Assembly (NCBI GenBank): GCA_937890595.1
Contig: CALADM010000007.1
Coordinates: forward strand, 98,048 to 162,047
Source: CAJMNU01 sp905214855
GTDB taxonomy: Bacteria > Bacillota > Clostridia > Lachnospirales > Lachnospiraceae
Length of the DNA: 64,000 bases
Direction: 5' to 3'
Shown piece after piece: positions 50,965 through 60,380 of this stretch (position 1 is its first letter; every line of letters begins with the position of its first letter). The translations under genes were made by a program, and so were the position numbers. The notes beneath the pieces are model-generated. The model saw only the letters and a list, made by a program, of their open reading frames with translations. It searched no databases and was not told where the DNA came from.

Positions 50965-51603
50965 TCAGATATGTTTGTCAGGAGAAAGCAGGTGAACTGC
51001 TTGGCAGATCAAATCTACGCAATTGTCAATGCCTAATAATCCGGTATCTAACATGAGGTGATAATTTTCCTTTGCACCCCATCGGTTGACTGTGTAGGTT
51101 TCATAGTAAATCCGTCTCATTTTATCAATCTGAGCAAGAATTTCTTTGATGTATTCTGCCGGACGCTGATATTCTTGGATAGCCCGTCTTTGACGGATGA
51201 CAGGGTCGGCATAGAGAAAGATTTTTAATAGGTTGGGATAGTCTTTGAGAATATAATCTGCACAGCGTCCTACAATAACACAAGAACCCTTGGATACAAG
51301 ATCTTCGATGACTTTGCGTTGAGCTAAAAAGAGCTGTTCCGTGACAGGGAGTTCGCTCATTTTGGGCTTTTGTGGATAGGAAATGCCATAGATTGCACCC
51401 AGAGCAAAATTGTATAATACACTGTTGCTTAAACGCTCTTCCCGTCCCTCCACGAATTCAGGAGTAAATCCAGATTCTTTTGCAGTCTGTTCGATGATTT
51501 CTCTGTCATAGAAAGGAATCTGTAATTGTTCGGCTACTTTGCGCCCGATCTGATGTCCACCGCTTCCATATTCACGGCTGATGGTAATAATAGTAGGATT
51601 CAT
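50965..51603 (-). CDS. Cytidylate-kinase-like protein
   Basis: A 212-residue P-loop protein of the cytidylate-kinase-like family, common in Clostridia. The nucleotide loop is REYGSGGHQIGRKVAEQL (about 10-27), followed by FYDREIIEQTA and a GRCADYIL segment (about 110). It differs from true Cmk (CMP kinase) in motif detail, so the phosphorylated substrate is uncertain. ATG 51603 has GGGAGG six bases upstream. It stands alone, convergent with prfB. Confidence 0.82.
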   Translation of the reverse strand: MNPTIITISREYGSGGHQIGRKVAEQLQIPFYDREIIEQTAKESGFTPEFVEGREERLSNSVLYNFALGAIYGISYPQKPKMSELPVTEQLFLAQRKVIEDLVSKGSCVIVGRCADYILKDYPNLLKIFLYADPVIRQRRAIQEYQRPAEYIKEILAQIDKMRRIYYETYTVNRWGAKENYHLMLDTGLLGIDNCVDLICQAVHLLSPDKHI

Positions 51604-51781
51604 AAAAAACCTCCCTTCAGAAGAAAATGACAAGCAAACTTCTACTTATAGTATACCGAATAATCTGTCATAATGCAATCATGGATACTAGAGATAAGAA
51701 CTCAAAAAAGGTCATACAAACTCATTGTGCCTGCACAAAAGTTTATATGACCCTTTGAATTTGATAGCATAAGATATAGGA

Positions 51782-52093
51782 TTAGATTGGTAAAAGTTGT
51801 ACAAGATATACAACAAGTGAAGCTCCTACTGCTACTGTTAGAAGACTCTTTCCCAGATAGGCGAGAAAAATAGCTGCCATGCATCCGGCACCTGCGGATA
51901 TTGGTGACTGTGTACAGGTGAAAATTGCCGGAAAGGTCATAGCAGATAATACAGCATAAGGAACATATGCTAAAAATGACTGTACAAAACGATTCTTGAT
52001 TCTTTTCCTAAAAATTGCCATAGGAAGGACACGGATTATATATGTTACAAGAGCCATAACGGCAATACTGATAAGGATTTTAGATGTTGTCAT
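51782..52093 (-). CDS. azlD: AzlD-family branched-chain amino acid transport subunit
   Basis: A 103-residue protein with about three membrane helices and family motif VTYIIRVLPMAIFRKR (about 16-31). AzlD works with AzlC in export of branched-chain amino acids and analogues. It starts 40 bases after the azlC stop. Small size and hydrophobic profile are typical. Substrate range is not determined. Confidence 0.88.
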   Translation of the reverse strand: MTTSKILISIAVMALVTYIIRVLPMAIFRKRIKNRFVQSFLAYVPYAVLSAMTFPAIFTCTQSPISAGAGCMAAIFLAYLGKSLLTVAVGASLVVYLVQLLPI

Positions 52094-52133
52094 GCGTTTT
52101 TCTCCATTTTATTCATCTTTCATTTGCGATAAG

Positions 52134-52868
52134 TCAGTTTGATGGTTCGGCTTCTATTCCTGATATCTTCTGTTCATCCGGCAGTGGGAAGAAAAAAGCT
52201 GCTGCTGCGCTGACCAGTATTGTGATCAGAATGATTCCCCATCCTCCTGACAGTTTTTGGAAGAATGGAACATAGGTAAACATACAGCTAAGGATAATAG
52301 AACATATAACAGTAAAAAGAACGGAACGTTCTTTGCGTGCTGGAGGGATGATGATAGCGATAAACATGCCGTATAATGCAATTCCAAGAGCTGAGGAAAG
52401 GGAAGCTGGCATGAGAGAGGTAGCAGCACCACCACAGAATGTCCCAAGTGTCCAGCCGGCAACAGGAGTGAGGATCAAACCTGCCATATAAGAAGCTGTC
52501 AGATTTTTGGGATACTGCATAGATACAGCAAAGATTTCATCTGTAATTCCAAAGGAGATCAGAAGTCTCTGTCCAAATGAGACAGAATGATCCATTTTTT
52601 GAGACATGGAGAGAGACATTAAAAAATAGCGTATATTAATGATTAGTGTAGTGATAGCAAGCTCTATATAACTTGCGTCTGCTAAAATAAGATTGATTCC
52701 GGCAAATTGTCCGGCACTTGTTACATTGGTCAGGGAAGTCAGCACAGAAGCCCATAAAGGAAGCCCTGAAAGCACACAGGTCATGCCAAAAGCAAAGGAT
52801 ACAGAAAAATATCCCAGACAGATGGGAAGACCATTTTGGATTCCCTGAGAAAAAGCACGTTGGTTCAT
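52134..52868 (-). CDS. azlC: AzlC-family branched-chain amino acid permease
   Basis: A 244-residue permease with several hydrophobic segments and the AzlC motif GLPICLGYFSVSFAFGM (about 13-29). Start 52868 is fixed by GGAGG six bases upstream; the open frame continues to 53138 without a site. With AzlD it forms the exporter. The gene pair is divergent from the ACT-protein/hom genes, which serve threonine/methionine/isoleucine precursors, so the neighbourhood is amino acid related. Confidence 0.9.
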   Translation of the reverse strand: MNQRAFSQGIQNGLPICLGYFSVSFAFGMTCVLSGLPLWASVLTSLTNVTSAGQFAGINLILADASYIELAITTLIINIRYFLMSLSMSQKMDHSVSFGQRLLISFGITDEIFAVSMQYPKNLTASYMAGLILTPVAGWTLGTFCGGAATSLMPASLSSALGIALYGMFIAIIIPPARKERSVLFTVICSIILSCMFTYVPFFQKLSGGWGIILITILVSAAAAFFFPLPDEQKISGIEAEPSN

Positions 52869-53031
52869 GGTTCTCCTCCATTCAAAAATAATATCTTTGG
52901 TAATGGTAGCACTATTGAATGATGGATGCAAGAAGAAGGAACGAAAAAAAGGTTGCATTTTCATAAAAATTATGCTAATATCTTCCACATGAAAACATAT
53001 GTATCCGTATAACGAACATGGAGAGATGAAA

Positions 53032-53475
53032 ATGGAATCAAAAAGTAAGTATTTTGTAGTAAAACAGAAAGCTCTGCCAGAAGTTTTGCTGAAGGTTGTG
53101 GAGGCGAAGAAACTCTTGGAATCAGAGAGAGCGATCACTGTTCAGGAAGCAACAGAAAAAGTAGGAATCAGTCGGAGTTCTTTTTATAAATATAAAGATG
53201 ATATTTTCCCTTTTTATGATAATGCAAAGGGAAGAACGATCACAATTGTGACACAGATGGATGATGAACAGGGATTGCTTGCAGATGTTCTCCATGTGAT
53301 AGCAAAGTACAAAGCAAATATTTTGACAATTCATCAAAGTATTCCAGTGAACGGAGTGGCAACATTGACTACGAGTGTAGAGGTGAGAGCCAATACAAGA
53401 AATGTGTCAGAGATGATTGAGGAGATAGAAAAACAGGAAGGAATTCATTATGTAAAAATATTGGCGCGTGAATGA
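53032..53475 (+). CDS. ACT-domain protein (PheB-like, UPF0735)
   Basis: A 147-residue protein. An N-terminal helix-turn-helix-like segment (ITVQEATEKVGISRSSFYKYKD, about 37-58) is followed by an ACT domain (about 70-145, with TIVTQMDDEQGLLADVL) that binds amino acids. This layout is the PheB/UPF0735 family. It lies 27 bases before hom, an arrangement seen widely in Firmicutes, and may sense an aspartate-family amino acid. Start chosen at 53032 for GGAG eight bases upstream. Confidence 0.9.
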   Translation: MESKSKYFVVKQKALPEVLLKVVEAKKLLESERAITVQEATEKVGISRSSFYKYKDDIFPFYDNAKGRTITIVTQMDDEQGLLADVLHVIAKYKANILTIHQSIPVNGVATLTTSVEVRANTRNVSEMIEEIEKQEGIHYVKILARE

Positions 53476-53502
53476 TAGGGCCGGAAATGGAGAATAGAGA
53501 TT

Positions 53503-54729
53503 ATGAAAAATGTTGCAGTGATGGGATATGGTACAGTTGGCTCAGGGGTGGTAGAAATCCTTCTCGAGAACAAAAAGAGAATCGCACAGAAGATCGGAGA
53601 AGAAATTGAAGTCAAGTATGTACTGGATTTGAGAGAATTTCCGGGAAGCCCGATCGAGGATAAGATAGTACATGATTTTAACCAGATTGTTACAGATCCA
53701 AGTATAGATATCGTTGTGGAGACAATGGGAGGATTAAATCCATCTTATCCGTTTGTAAAAGCAGCTTTGGAAGCGGGAAAACATGTGGCAACTTCGAATA
53801 AAGCCTTGGTGGCAGCTCATGGAACAGAACTTTTAGAGATTGCAAAAGCTCATAAGGTCAACTTTTTCTTTGAAGCCAGTGTGGGAGGCGGTATTCCGAT
53901 CGTACGTCCATTGTATCAGTCTTTGGCAGGAGAGCAGATTGAGGAGATTACAGGTATTTTAAATGGGACCACAAATTATATTTTGACAAAGATGGGAGCA
54001 GATGGGGAGTCTTTTGAATCTGCTTTGACTGAGGCACAGAGACTGGGATATGCGGAACGTAATCCAGAAGCAGATGTGGAAGGACATGATACTTGCCGTA
54101 AGATCGCAATTTTAACAGCAGTGGCGACGGGATGTGAAGTGAATTATGAAGAGATCCATACAGAGGGGATTACGACGATCACAGATGTTGATTTCCAATA
54201 TGCAAAAAAAATGGGCACTTCCATTAAATTGTTTGGCTCCAGCCGTGTGAAAGAGGATAAGGTCTTTGCGTGGGTTGCACCAGTCATGATACCAGTATCC
54301 CATCCGCTGTATGCTGTCAATGATGTGTATAATGGCATTTTGGTAAAAGGGAAAACGCTTGGTGTTTCTATGTTCTATGGAAGCGGGGCTGGAAAACTTC
54401 CTACAGCAAGTGCTGTGGTGGCTGATATCATAGATGCCGCAAAACATAGAAACGAGAATGTTTATGAAGGATGGAGCTGTAAAAAATTAGAGATTTCTTC
54501 TATGGAAGAGGCGGTTCACCATTATTTTGTCCGTATTGCAGGTACAGTGGAAAGCAGTTTAGAGCGAGTAAAAAAAGATCTGGGAGAAGTCAAAGTGATC
54601 CAGCTGGAGGGAGAGCATGAGTATGCTGTCTTGACAGATGCAGTGAAAGAGCAGGAGTGGAATCAGAAGAAAATAGGACTTGAGGAAGATGGAATCCAGA
54701 TTTTACAAGTGATCCGTGCGGAGATTTAA
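53503..54729 (+). CDS. hom: Homoserine dehydrogenase
   Basis: A 408-residue enzyme. The NAD(P) motif is GYGTVGSGVVEIL (8-20), the catalytic region has GTTNYILTKM and EGHDTCRKIAIL, and the C-terminal about 80 residues form an ACT-type domain (HHYFVRIAGTVESSL) for feedback control, probably by threonine. It converts aspartate semialdehyde to homoserine. The DUF2752 gene begins directly after its stop. Confidence 0.96.
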   Translation: MKNVAVMGYGTVGSGVVEILLENKKRIAQKIGEEIEVKYVLDLREFPGSPIEDKIVHDFNQIVTDPSIDIVVETMGGLNPSYPFVKAALEAGKHVATSNKALVAAHGTELLEIAKAHKVNFFFEASVGGGIPIVRPLYQSLAGEQIEEITGILNGTTNYILTKMGADGESFESALTEAQRLGYAERNPEADVEGHDTCRKIAILTAVATGCEVNYEEIHTEGITTITDVDFQYAKKMGTSIKLFGSSRVKEDKVFAWVAPVMIPVSHPLYAVNDVYNGILVKGKTLGVSMFYGSGAGKLPTASAVVADIIDAAKHRNENVYEGWSCKKLEISSMEEAVHHYFVRIAGTVESSLERVKKDLGEVKVIQLEGEHEYAVLTDAVKEQEWNQKKIGLEEDGIQILQVIRAEI

Positions 54730-55050
54730 ATGAATCTGATCCGGATACTGCGTATGCCCTGTGTTTTTCAGATGATGACAGGGTTTTATTGCCCGGGATG
54801 TGGAGGAACTAGGGCACTCTGGTTTTTGCTTCATGGTGATATCCTGAAAAGTTTGTGGTATCACCCTTTGATTTTTTATACAGCAATGTTATTGATCTGG
54901 TGGATGATTTCTGAGATGAGAAAGAGATGTTTTGGAAAAAACGGGTTTAAACTTCATCGTTGGATGATCGTCAGTGGGATTTTAATTACATTTGTCAATT
55001 GGGTATGGAAAAATGCCGTACTTTTGATCTGGCATGTTCCTCTTATATGA
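54730..55050 (+). CDS. DUF2752 small membrane protein
   Basis: A 106-residue membrane protein with the DUF2752 signature CPGCGGTRALWFLLHGD (about 22-38) and two or three helices. The ATG abuts the hom stop with no gap, so translation is probably coupled. Function unknown; the CPGCG could bind metal. It ends before a terminator shared with the convergent DUF4190 gene. Confidence 0.85.
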   Translation: MNLIRILRMPCVFQMMTGFYCPGCGGTRALWFLLHGDILKSLWYHPLIFYTAMLLIWWMISEMRKRCFGKNGFKLHRWMIVSGILITFVNWVWKNAVLLIWHVPLI

Positions 55051-55078
55051 TATTTCTTTTATAATTAAGGAAGAATAG

Positions 55079-55134
55079 AAAAGCGTCTCATCGGACACTG
55101 CAGGAAATGGGCAGGTCTGATAGGACGCTTTTAT
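55079..55134. terminator. Terminator between convergent DUF2752 and DUF4190 genes
   Basis: AAAAGCGTCTCATCGGAC pairs with GTCTGATAGGACGCTTTT (few mismatches) at 55079-55133. Confidence 0.85.
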
Positions 55135-55142
55135 TGTTTGGT

Positions 55143-55532
55143 TTAATTTAAGGGCAAGGATTCATATTGTTCCATAATACCATTTACCATACTGTTAAAT
55201 GCTGGGTCCTGCATCATGTTGAGAACCATGATGTAATAAACAAAGGAAGCCAGACTGGCAAGGATTGCGATGATAGAGAGAACCAAACCGGCAACTGCAA
55301 AAGGATCAAATGGTTTTCCACGCTTGGAAAGGATCACAAGGATCAGACTGGTTACGCCTAAAATCAGTCCAAGAGGAGAACAACAGCAACTAAAAAGGGC
55401 AAAAAGACCAATGATAAAAGAAGCGATCGCCATGCCGTTTTGCTTTTTGGGAGATACCGGTTTTTGTTGTTTATATCGGTCTCCATAGTCTGGTTGCTGT
55501 GAAGAATTGTTATTTGGTGTATAGTCGTCCAT
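55143..55532 (-). CDS. DUF4190 membrane protein
   Basis: A 129-residue protein: a polar, Pro/Gln/Asn-rich N-terminus (1-32), then two hydrophobic segments (about 33-62 and 76-105) with SCCCSPLGLILGV in between. DUF4190 proteins are small membrane proteins of unknown role in Gram-positives. AGGAG lies before the ATG. It is a single-gene unit. Confidence 0.82.
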   Translation of the reverse strand: MDDYTPNNNSSQQPDYGDRYKQQKPVSPKKQNGMAIASFIIGLFALFSCCCSPLGLILGVTSLILVILSKRGKPFDPFAVAGLVLSIIAILASLASFVYYIMVLNMMQDPAFNSMVNGIMEQYESLPLN

Positions 55533-55632
55533 TCAAAAAACTCCTTTTCTTCTATAAAGTATTGTATCATATTGTACCACTCCTTTTTCGTTCCATCAAT
55601 CCCTCGAATAGCAGGAATATAAGATTTCCTGT

Positions 55633-55661
55633 TTGCAACTTTTGTCAGGATGCTCTATAAT
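55633..55661 (+). promoter_or_regulatory. Promoter of tex
   Basis: TTGCAA (55633-55638), 17-bp spacer, TATAAT (55656-55661). The leader to the tex start is about 180 bases. The rest of the 55533-55849 gap shows no gene; an in-frame extension of tex from 55688 lacks a ribosome site. Confidence 0.6.
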
Positions 55662-55849
55662 GTTTTAATACTAAAACTGATGGTGTTTTGAGTGAAGAGA
55701 AAAGGATGATGATTTTGCTAAAATACAATCAATTCTCTGAAATTTGTGATATAATAGCTACATGGGGGATTCTTGGTGACCAGAATGCCCAACAGCGAAA
55801 TTTCAGAATGGAATTACAGAATAGAATTAGACAGAAAAAGGAAGATGAC

Positions 55850-58015
55850 ATGAATATTATTGAGACATTGGCACAGGAATTAAATATTGAGATCAAACAG
55901 GCAGAAGCTGCTGTAAAGTTGATCGATGAGGGAAATACGATCCCATTTATAGCAAGATATCGTAAGGAAGCAACTGGGGCTTTGAATGATGAGGTGTTGA
56001 GAGGTCTGGATGAGCGTCTGCGTTATCTGCGCAATTTGGAAGATAGAAAAAAACAGGTGATCACAGCAATTCAAGATCAGGAAAAGCTGACAGAAGAACT
56101 GGAGAAGAAGATTCTGGAGGCAAAAACTTTGGTAGCAGTAGAGGATTTGTATTTGCCGTATCGTCCTAAGAGACGTACCCGTGCTACCATTGCCAGAGAA
56201 AAAGGTCTGGAAGAGTTGGCAAAGCAGATTTTATCTCAAGATCCAGAGATCTTACCAGAAAAGGAAGCTGAAAGGTATGTGTCTGATGAGAAGGGCGTAG
56301 CAGGTGTAAAAGAAGCACTGGAAGGCGCAAAGGACATTTTAGCAGAGTATATATCAGATAATGCAAAATACCGTACCCGAATTCGTGAAGTGACGATGAA
56401 AGAGGGGAGTCTTCAGGCAGCAGCGAAAGATGATACTGTTTCTTCTGTATATGAGATGTATTATCAATATGAAGAACCTTTAAAAAAATGTGCAGGTCAC
56501 AGAGTTTTGGCGATCAACCGTGGAGAAAAAGAAAAAATTTTGGTGGTGAAAGTATTAGCACCAAGAGATAAAATTCGAGAATATTTGGAAGAACAGGTGA
56601 TTTATAGAGAACAGAGTAAACAGCAGAAAGGCAAGAATATGCAGGCGGAACAGCTTTTAAAAGAGGCGATCCAAGATGCATATGATCGTCTGATCGCTCC
56701 GGCAATTGAGAGGGAGATACGCAGTACACTGACAGAAGAGGCAGAAACAGGAGCAATTAAGGTGTTTGGCAAAAATTTGAGCCAGCTTTTGATGCAGCCT
56801 CCTATTGTGGGACAGGTTGTATTAGGATGGGATCCTGCATTTCGTACCGGATGCAAGCTGGCAGTTGTGGATGGGACTGGAAAAGTGCTGGATACCGCAG
56901 TGATTTATCCTACAGCACCTCAAAATAAAGTGGAAGAGGCAAAAAAAGTACTGCGCCGTTTGATTGAGACCTATCAGGTATCTTTGATTTCTGTAGGAAA
57001 TGGAACAGCTTCCAGAGAATCAGAACAGATTATTGCAGAGTTTTTAAAGGAGATCCCTCAGAAGGTACAGTATGTGATCGTGAATGAGGCAGGTGCTTCT
57101 GTGTATTCTGCGAGTAAATTGGCAACAGAAGAGTTTCCTCAATTTGATGTGGCTCAAAGAAGTGCAGTGTCGATCGCAAGAAGATTGCAGGATCCATTGT
57201 CAGAACTTGTCAAGATTGATCCAAAGTCGATCGGGGTAGGACAGTATCAGCATGATATGAACCAGAAACATCTGGGAGAAGCACTGAGAGGAGTTGTAGA
57301 AGACTGTGTCAATAAAGTGGGAGTGGATTTGAATACAGCTTCTGCATCTCTTTTAGAATATATTTCAGGAATTAGTAAGACACTGGCAAAAAATATTGTG
57401 GAATATCGTGAGGAGAATGGCGCTTTTACTAATCGCAGACAGCTTTTGAAGGTAAATAAACTGGGACCGAAGGCTTTTGAACAGTGTGCTGGATTTTTGA
57501 GGATTTCTGGAGGAGAAAATCCTCTGGACGGAACAAGTGTCCATCCAGAGAGCTATGAGGCAGCAGAAAAATTATTACAGAGTTTAGGATATACATTGCA
57601 GGATGTTTTGGCAGGAGGAATCCCAGAAATTTCCAGAAAAATTGTGAATATAGAAGAGATGGCGGCTCAACTTGGCATAGGTGAGATGACCTTGCGTGAT
57701 ATTGCAGGAGAGTTGGAAAAACCGGGAAGAGATCCAAGAAGCGAAATGCCAAAGCCGATTTTAAGAACGGATGTCATGGAAATGAAAGATTTGCAGCAGG
57801 GTATGATTTTGAAAGGAACTGTGAGAAATGTGATTGACTTTGGTGCGTTTGTGGATATTGGTGTACATCAGGATGGCTTGGTACATATTTCTCAGATGAC
57901 AAAGCGTTATATTAAACATCCATTGGAAGCCGTAAGTGTTGGAGATGTCGTAGATGTGAAAGTTATTGGAGTGGATATGGTAAAGAAGAGAATTTCCCTG
58001 TCTATGCTTCTTTAA
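55850..58015 (+). CDS. tex: Tex-family RNA-binding transcription accessory protein
   Basis: A 721-residue Tex. The N-terminal helical region holds NTIPFIARYRKEATGALND (about 28-46); a YqgF-like domain (GWDPAFRTGCKLAVVDG), helix-hairpin-helix domains (about 490-560) and a C-terminal S1 RNA-binding domain (GTVRNVIDFGAFVDIGVHQDG, about 655-675) follow. Tex binds nucleic acids and RNA polymerase; its role in transcription is conserved but poorly defined. Start 55850 has GGAAG upstream and gives the family's usual length. Confidence 0.96.
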   Translation: MNIIETLAQELNIEIKQAEAAVKLIDEGNTIPFIARYRKEATGALNDEVLRGLDERLRYLRNLEDRKKQVITAIQDQEKLTEELEKKILEAKTLVAVEDLYLPYRPKRRTRATIAREKGLEELAKQILSQDPEILPEKEAERYVSDEKGVAGVKEALEGAKDILAEYISDNAKYRTRIREVTMKEGSLQAAAKDDTVSSVYEMYYQYEEPLKKCAGHRVLAINRGEKEKILVVKVLAPRDKIREYLEEQVIYREQSKQQKGKNMQAEQLLKEAIQDAYDRLIAPAIEREIRSTLTEEAETGAIKVFGKNLSQLLMQPPIVGQVVLGWDPAFRTGCKLAVVDGTGKVLDTAVIYPTAPQNKVEEAKKVLRRLIETYQVSLISVGNGTASRESEQIIAEFLKEIPQKVQYVIVNEAGASVYSASKLATEEFPQFDVAQRSAVSIARRLQDPLSELVKIDPKSIGVGQYQHDMNQKHLGEALRGVVEDCVNKVGVDLNTASASLLEYISGISKTLAKNIVEYREENGAFTNRRQLLKVNKLGPKAFEQCAGFLRISGGENPLDGTSVHPESYEAAEKLLQSLGYTLQDVLAGGIPEISRKIVNIEEMAAQLGIGEMTLRDIAGELEKPGRDPRSEMPKPILRTDVMEMKDLQQGMILKGTVRNVIDFGAFVDIGVHQDGLVHISQMTKRYIKHPLEAVSVGDVVDVKVIGVDMVKKRISLSMLL

Positions 58016-58108
58016 AAATCACATAACAAGTGCTGTTGCTATAATTTTACATAAAAAAGAAAAACATCATCAGGAAGACGGATGAGGGACGGGAAAGGAG
58101 AGGGCAAA

Positions 58109-58633
58109 ATGGGGAAAAAGACAGAGTATCATTTTCAGGTGAAACTGGAGGCAAGGCATTTTTGGCTGTTTTCTATGTATCATGCAACAAGAGGGGCAGT
58201 TGGGCTGTTTGGGTTGATCTTTACAGTAGTAGCCGTATTTTTAATGGTCACAAAATGGTCTGAGGTGGATACTAGTTATCGGGTTCTTCTGGTGATCTGT
58301 GTTTTGATGTTTACCGTATGGCAGCCAGGAATTCTTTATTTAAAAGCAAGAAGTCAGGCAAAACTTCCAGCAATGAAAAAACCATTGGAATTGCTATTAG
58401 ACGAGGAAGGGATGACAGTCCAACAGGGGAATGAAGAATTGACAGTACTCTGGACTCAGATATTCCGTGTGGTAGAGCGTTCTCATATGCTGATCTTGTA
58501 TACAGACAGCATCCATGCTTACCTTTTAACAAATCGCTGTATGGGCGAGAAAAAGGAGGGCGTTCTGGAATTGATCCAAAAATATGTGCCAAAAGATAAA
58601 ATAAAAAAGAAAAGAGGAGTTTGGATTTGGTAA
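58109..58633 (+). CDS. YcxB-like membrane protein
   Basis: A 174-residue protein with two adjacent membrane helices (about 30-75) and a soluble C-terminal domain with the YcxB-like ELLLDEEGMTVQQGNEELTVLWTQI pattern (about 94-118). Function is unknown. Start 58109 is chosen for GGAGAGGG upstream. Its end overlaps the start of tsaE by seven bases, so it is part of the t6A operon by position only. Confidence 0.75.
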   Translation: MGKKTEYHFQVKLEARHFWLFSMYHATRGAVGLFGLIFTVVAVFLMVTKWSEVDTSYRVLLVICVLMFTVWQPGILYLKARSQAKLPAMKKPLELLLDEEGMTVQQGNEELTVLWTQIFRVVERSHMLILYTDSIHAYLLTNRCMGEKKEGVLELIQKYVPKDKIKKKRGVWIW

Positions 58634-59061
58634 GAAAAGAAATAGAGACATTTTGTCAGGAAGATACCTTTGCTTTTGGGGAAGAACTTGGCAAAAAGGC
58701 ACTTCCAGGAGAAATATATTGTCTAAATGGAGATTTGGGGGTAGGAAAGACAGTGTTTACTCAGGGATTTGCAAAAGGACTGGGAGTGGAGGAGGCTGTA
58801 AACAGTCCTACCTTTACTATTTTGCAGGTGTATGAAGAGGGTCGGATTCCTCTGTATCATTTTGATGTATATCGCATTGAAGACAGCAGTGAGATGGAAG
58901 AGATTGGATATGAAGAGTACTTTTTTGGAGAGGGAGTCTGTTTGATCGAGTGGTCGCAGCTGATTGAGGATATTCTTCCAGAACATAAAGTTTGTATTAA
59001 AATAGAGAAGGATCTGGAGCGGGGCTTTGACTATCGGAAAATCACAATGGAACAGAAGTGA
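58627..59061 (+). CDS. tsaE: tRNA t6A biosynthesis ATPase TsaE
   Basis: A 144-residue P-loop protein with Walker A GDLGVGKTVF (about 35-44) and the TsaE motif SPTFTILQVYE, then HFDVYRI. With TsaB and TsaD it makes N6-threonylcarbamoyladenosine at position 37 of ANN-reading tRNAs. The start is TTG at 58627: AGGAG lies seven bases upstream, while the in-frame TTG at 58621 is too close. It overlaps the previous gene by seven bases. Confidence 0.92.
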   Translation: MVRKEIETFCQEDTFAFGEELGKKALPGEIYCLNGDLGVGKTVFTQGFAKGLGVEEAVNSPTFTILQVYEEGRIPLYHFDVYRIEDSSEMEEIGYEEYFFGEGVCLIEWSQLIEDILPEHKVCIKIEKDLERGFDYRKITMEQK

Positions 59062-59125
59062 GAGTCGAAGAATTTTAAATGCAGGGAAATAGAATGGTAC
59101 AAGCGGATATATGGAGGAAAGTTAG

Positions 59126-59839
59126 ATGAGGATTTTAGGTATAGAGAGTTCTTCATTGGTTGCATCTGTGGCAATTGTTACAGATGATATACTGACAGCG
59201 GAGTATACAATGAATTTTAAAAAAACGCATTCACAGACTTTACTGCCGATGCTGGATGAGATTGTCAAAATGCTGGAGATGGATTTAGATACGATAGATG
59301 CGATTGCAGTATCAGCTGGTCCGGGATCTTTTACAGGACTCAGAATCGGTTCTGCTACAGCGAAAGGATTGGGATTAGCATTGAAAAAGCCATTGATCCA
59401 TATCCCGACTGTGGATGCAATGGCGTATAATCTATTTGGAACATCTGCTCTGATCTGCCCGATTATGGATGCAAAGAGGAGTCAGGTTTATACCGGATGG
59501 TATCATTTTGAGGAGAATTTTGAGGTAGTACGTCCTCAATATGCCTGTGCAGTGGAGGAATTGATTCAGGAGTTAAATCAAAGAGGAGAAAAAACCCTGT
59601 TTTTGGGAGATGGAGTTCCTGTTTATAGAGATTGGATCAAGGAACAGGCAACCTTCCCTGTGACTTTTGTGCCTGCTCATGTCTCCAGACAAAGAGGAGC
59701 AAGTGTAGCAGCTCTTGGGGCATGTTATTTTAAGGATGGAAAGATAGAGACAGCAGCACAACACATTCCAGAATATCTGAGAAAGCCGCAGGCAGAGCGT
59801 GAAAGAGAAGAGAAAGAACGTAAAAATGGAATGGAATGA
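59126..59839 (+). CDS. tsaB: tRNA t6A biosynthesis protein TsaB
   Basis: A 237-residue member of the ASKHA-like TsaB family. It begins ILGIESSSLVASVAIV and has the AVSAGPGSFTGLRIGSATAKGL segment (about 61-82). It is a partner and scaffold for TsaD and lacks the metal-binding His pair of TsaD. The C-terminus is strongly basic/acidic and overlaps the next gene by 14 bases. GGAGG precedes the ATG. Confidence 0.95.
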   Translation: MRILGIESSSLVASVAIVTDDILTAEYTMNFKKTHSQTLLPMLDEIVKMLEMDLDTIDAIAVSAGPGSFTGLRIGSATAKGLGLALKKPLIHIPTVDAMAYNLFGTSALICPIMDAKRSQVYTGWYHFEENFEVVRPQYACAVEELIQELNQRGEKTLFLGDGVPVYRDWIKEQATFPVTFVPAHVSRQRGASVAALGACYFKDGKIETAAQHIPEYLRKPQAEREREEKERKNGME

Positions 59840-60296
59840 AGTAAAACTTTTTAAATTATCAGAGGAAGATGCAAAAAATCCTGTACTTTTGGGAAAAATA
59901 GCAGATTTAGAAAAAGAGTGTTTTCAAGATCCATGGTCTGAAACGATATTAGCAGAGACGATACAAAGCCCTCTGGATGTGGTATGGATCTGTTGTCAAG
60001 AAAAAGAGATTTTGGCATATTGTGATCTGCGTATTTTGGCCGGAGAGGGAGAATTGATGCGGATTGCCGTTAGAAAGGATAGAAGAAGACAGGGATTTGC
60101 AAAACAATTGATGGATGCGATGTTATCTGATTCTGTCGCTCAGGGATGTACAGAATGGATTTTAGAAGTCAGGGAGAGCAATCAGAGTGCTCTGAAATTG
60201 TATGAATTTTATGGTTTTGAGCAGGAAGGCATCCGCAAAGATTATTATAAATATCCGATTGAAAATGCTGTTTTGATGAGACGCAGACAACTGTAA
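59826..60296 (+). CDS. rimI: Ribosomal protein S18 N-alpha-acetyltransferase RimI
   Basis: A 156-residue GNAT acetyltransferase. The acetyl-CoA loop is RKDRRRQGFAKQLM (about 88-101), and the C-terminal part reads LEVRESNQSALKLYEFYGF (about 119-137). RimI acetylates the N-terminus of S18 and genomically clusters with tsaB. Start 59826 lies within the tsaB 3' end; the open frame from 59799 has no better site. Confidence 0.92.
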   Translation: MEWNEVKLFKLSEEDAKNPVLLGKIADLEKECFQDPWSETILAETIQSPLDVVWICCQEKEILAYCDLRILAGEGELMRIAVRKDRRRQGFAKQLMDAMLSDSVAQGCTEWILEVRESNQSALKLYEFYGFEQEGIRKDYYKYPIENAVLMRRRQL

Positions 60297-60380
60297 AGAA
60301 TTACCACAGCTATTTGTACATTTTTCATGTATAATAAAGAGGTCAGAGGATACAGCCTCTTTGGGAAAGGTGAGGATGCA

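Noticed and set aside
52869..53138. N-terminal extension of azlC by 90 residues
   Set aside because: It overlaps the divergent ACT gene and lacks a ribosome site, while 52868 has GGAGG.
55688..55849. N-terminal extension of tex by 54 residues
   Set aside because: No ribosome site; length from 55850 matches the family.
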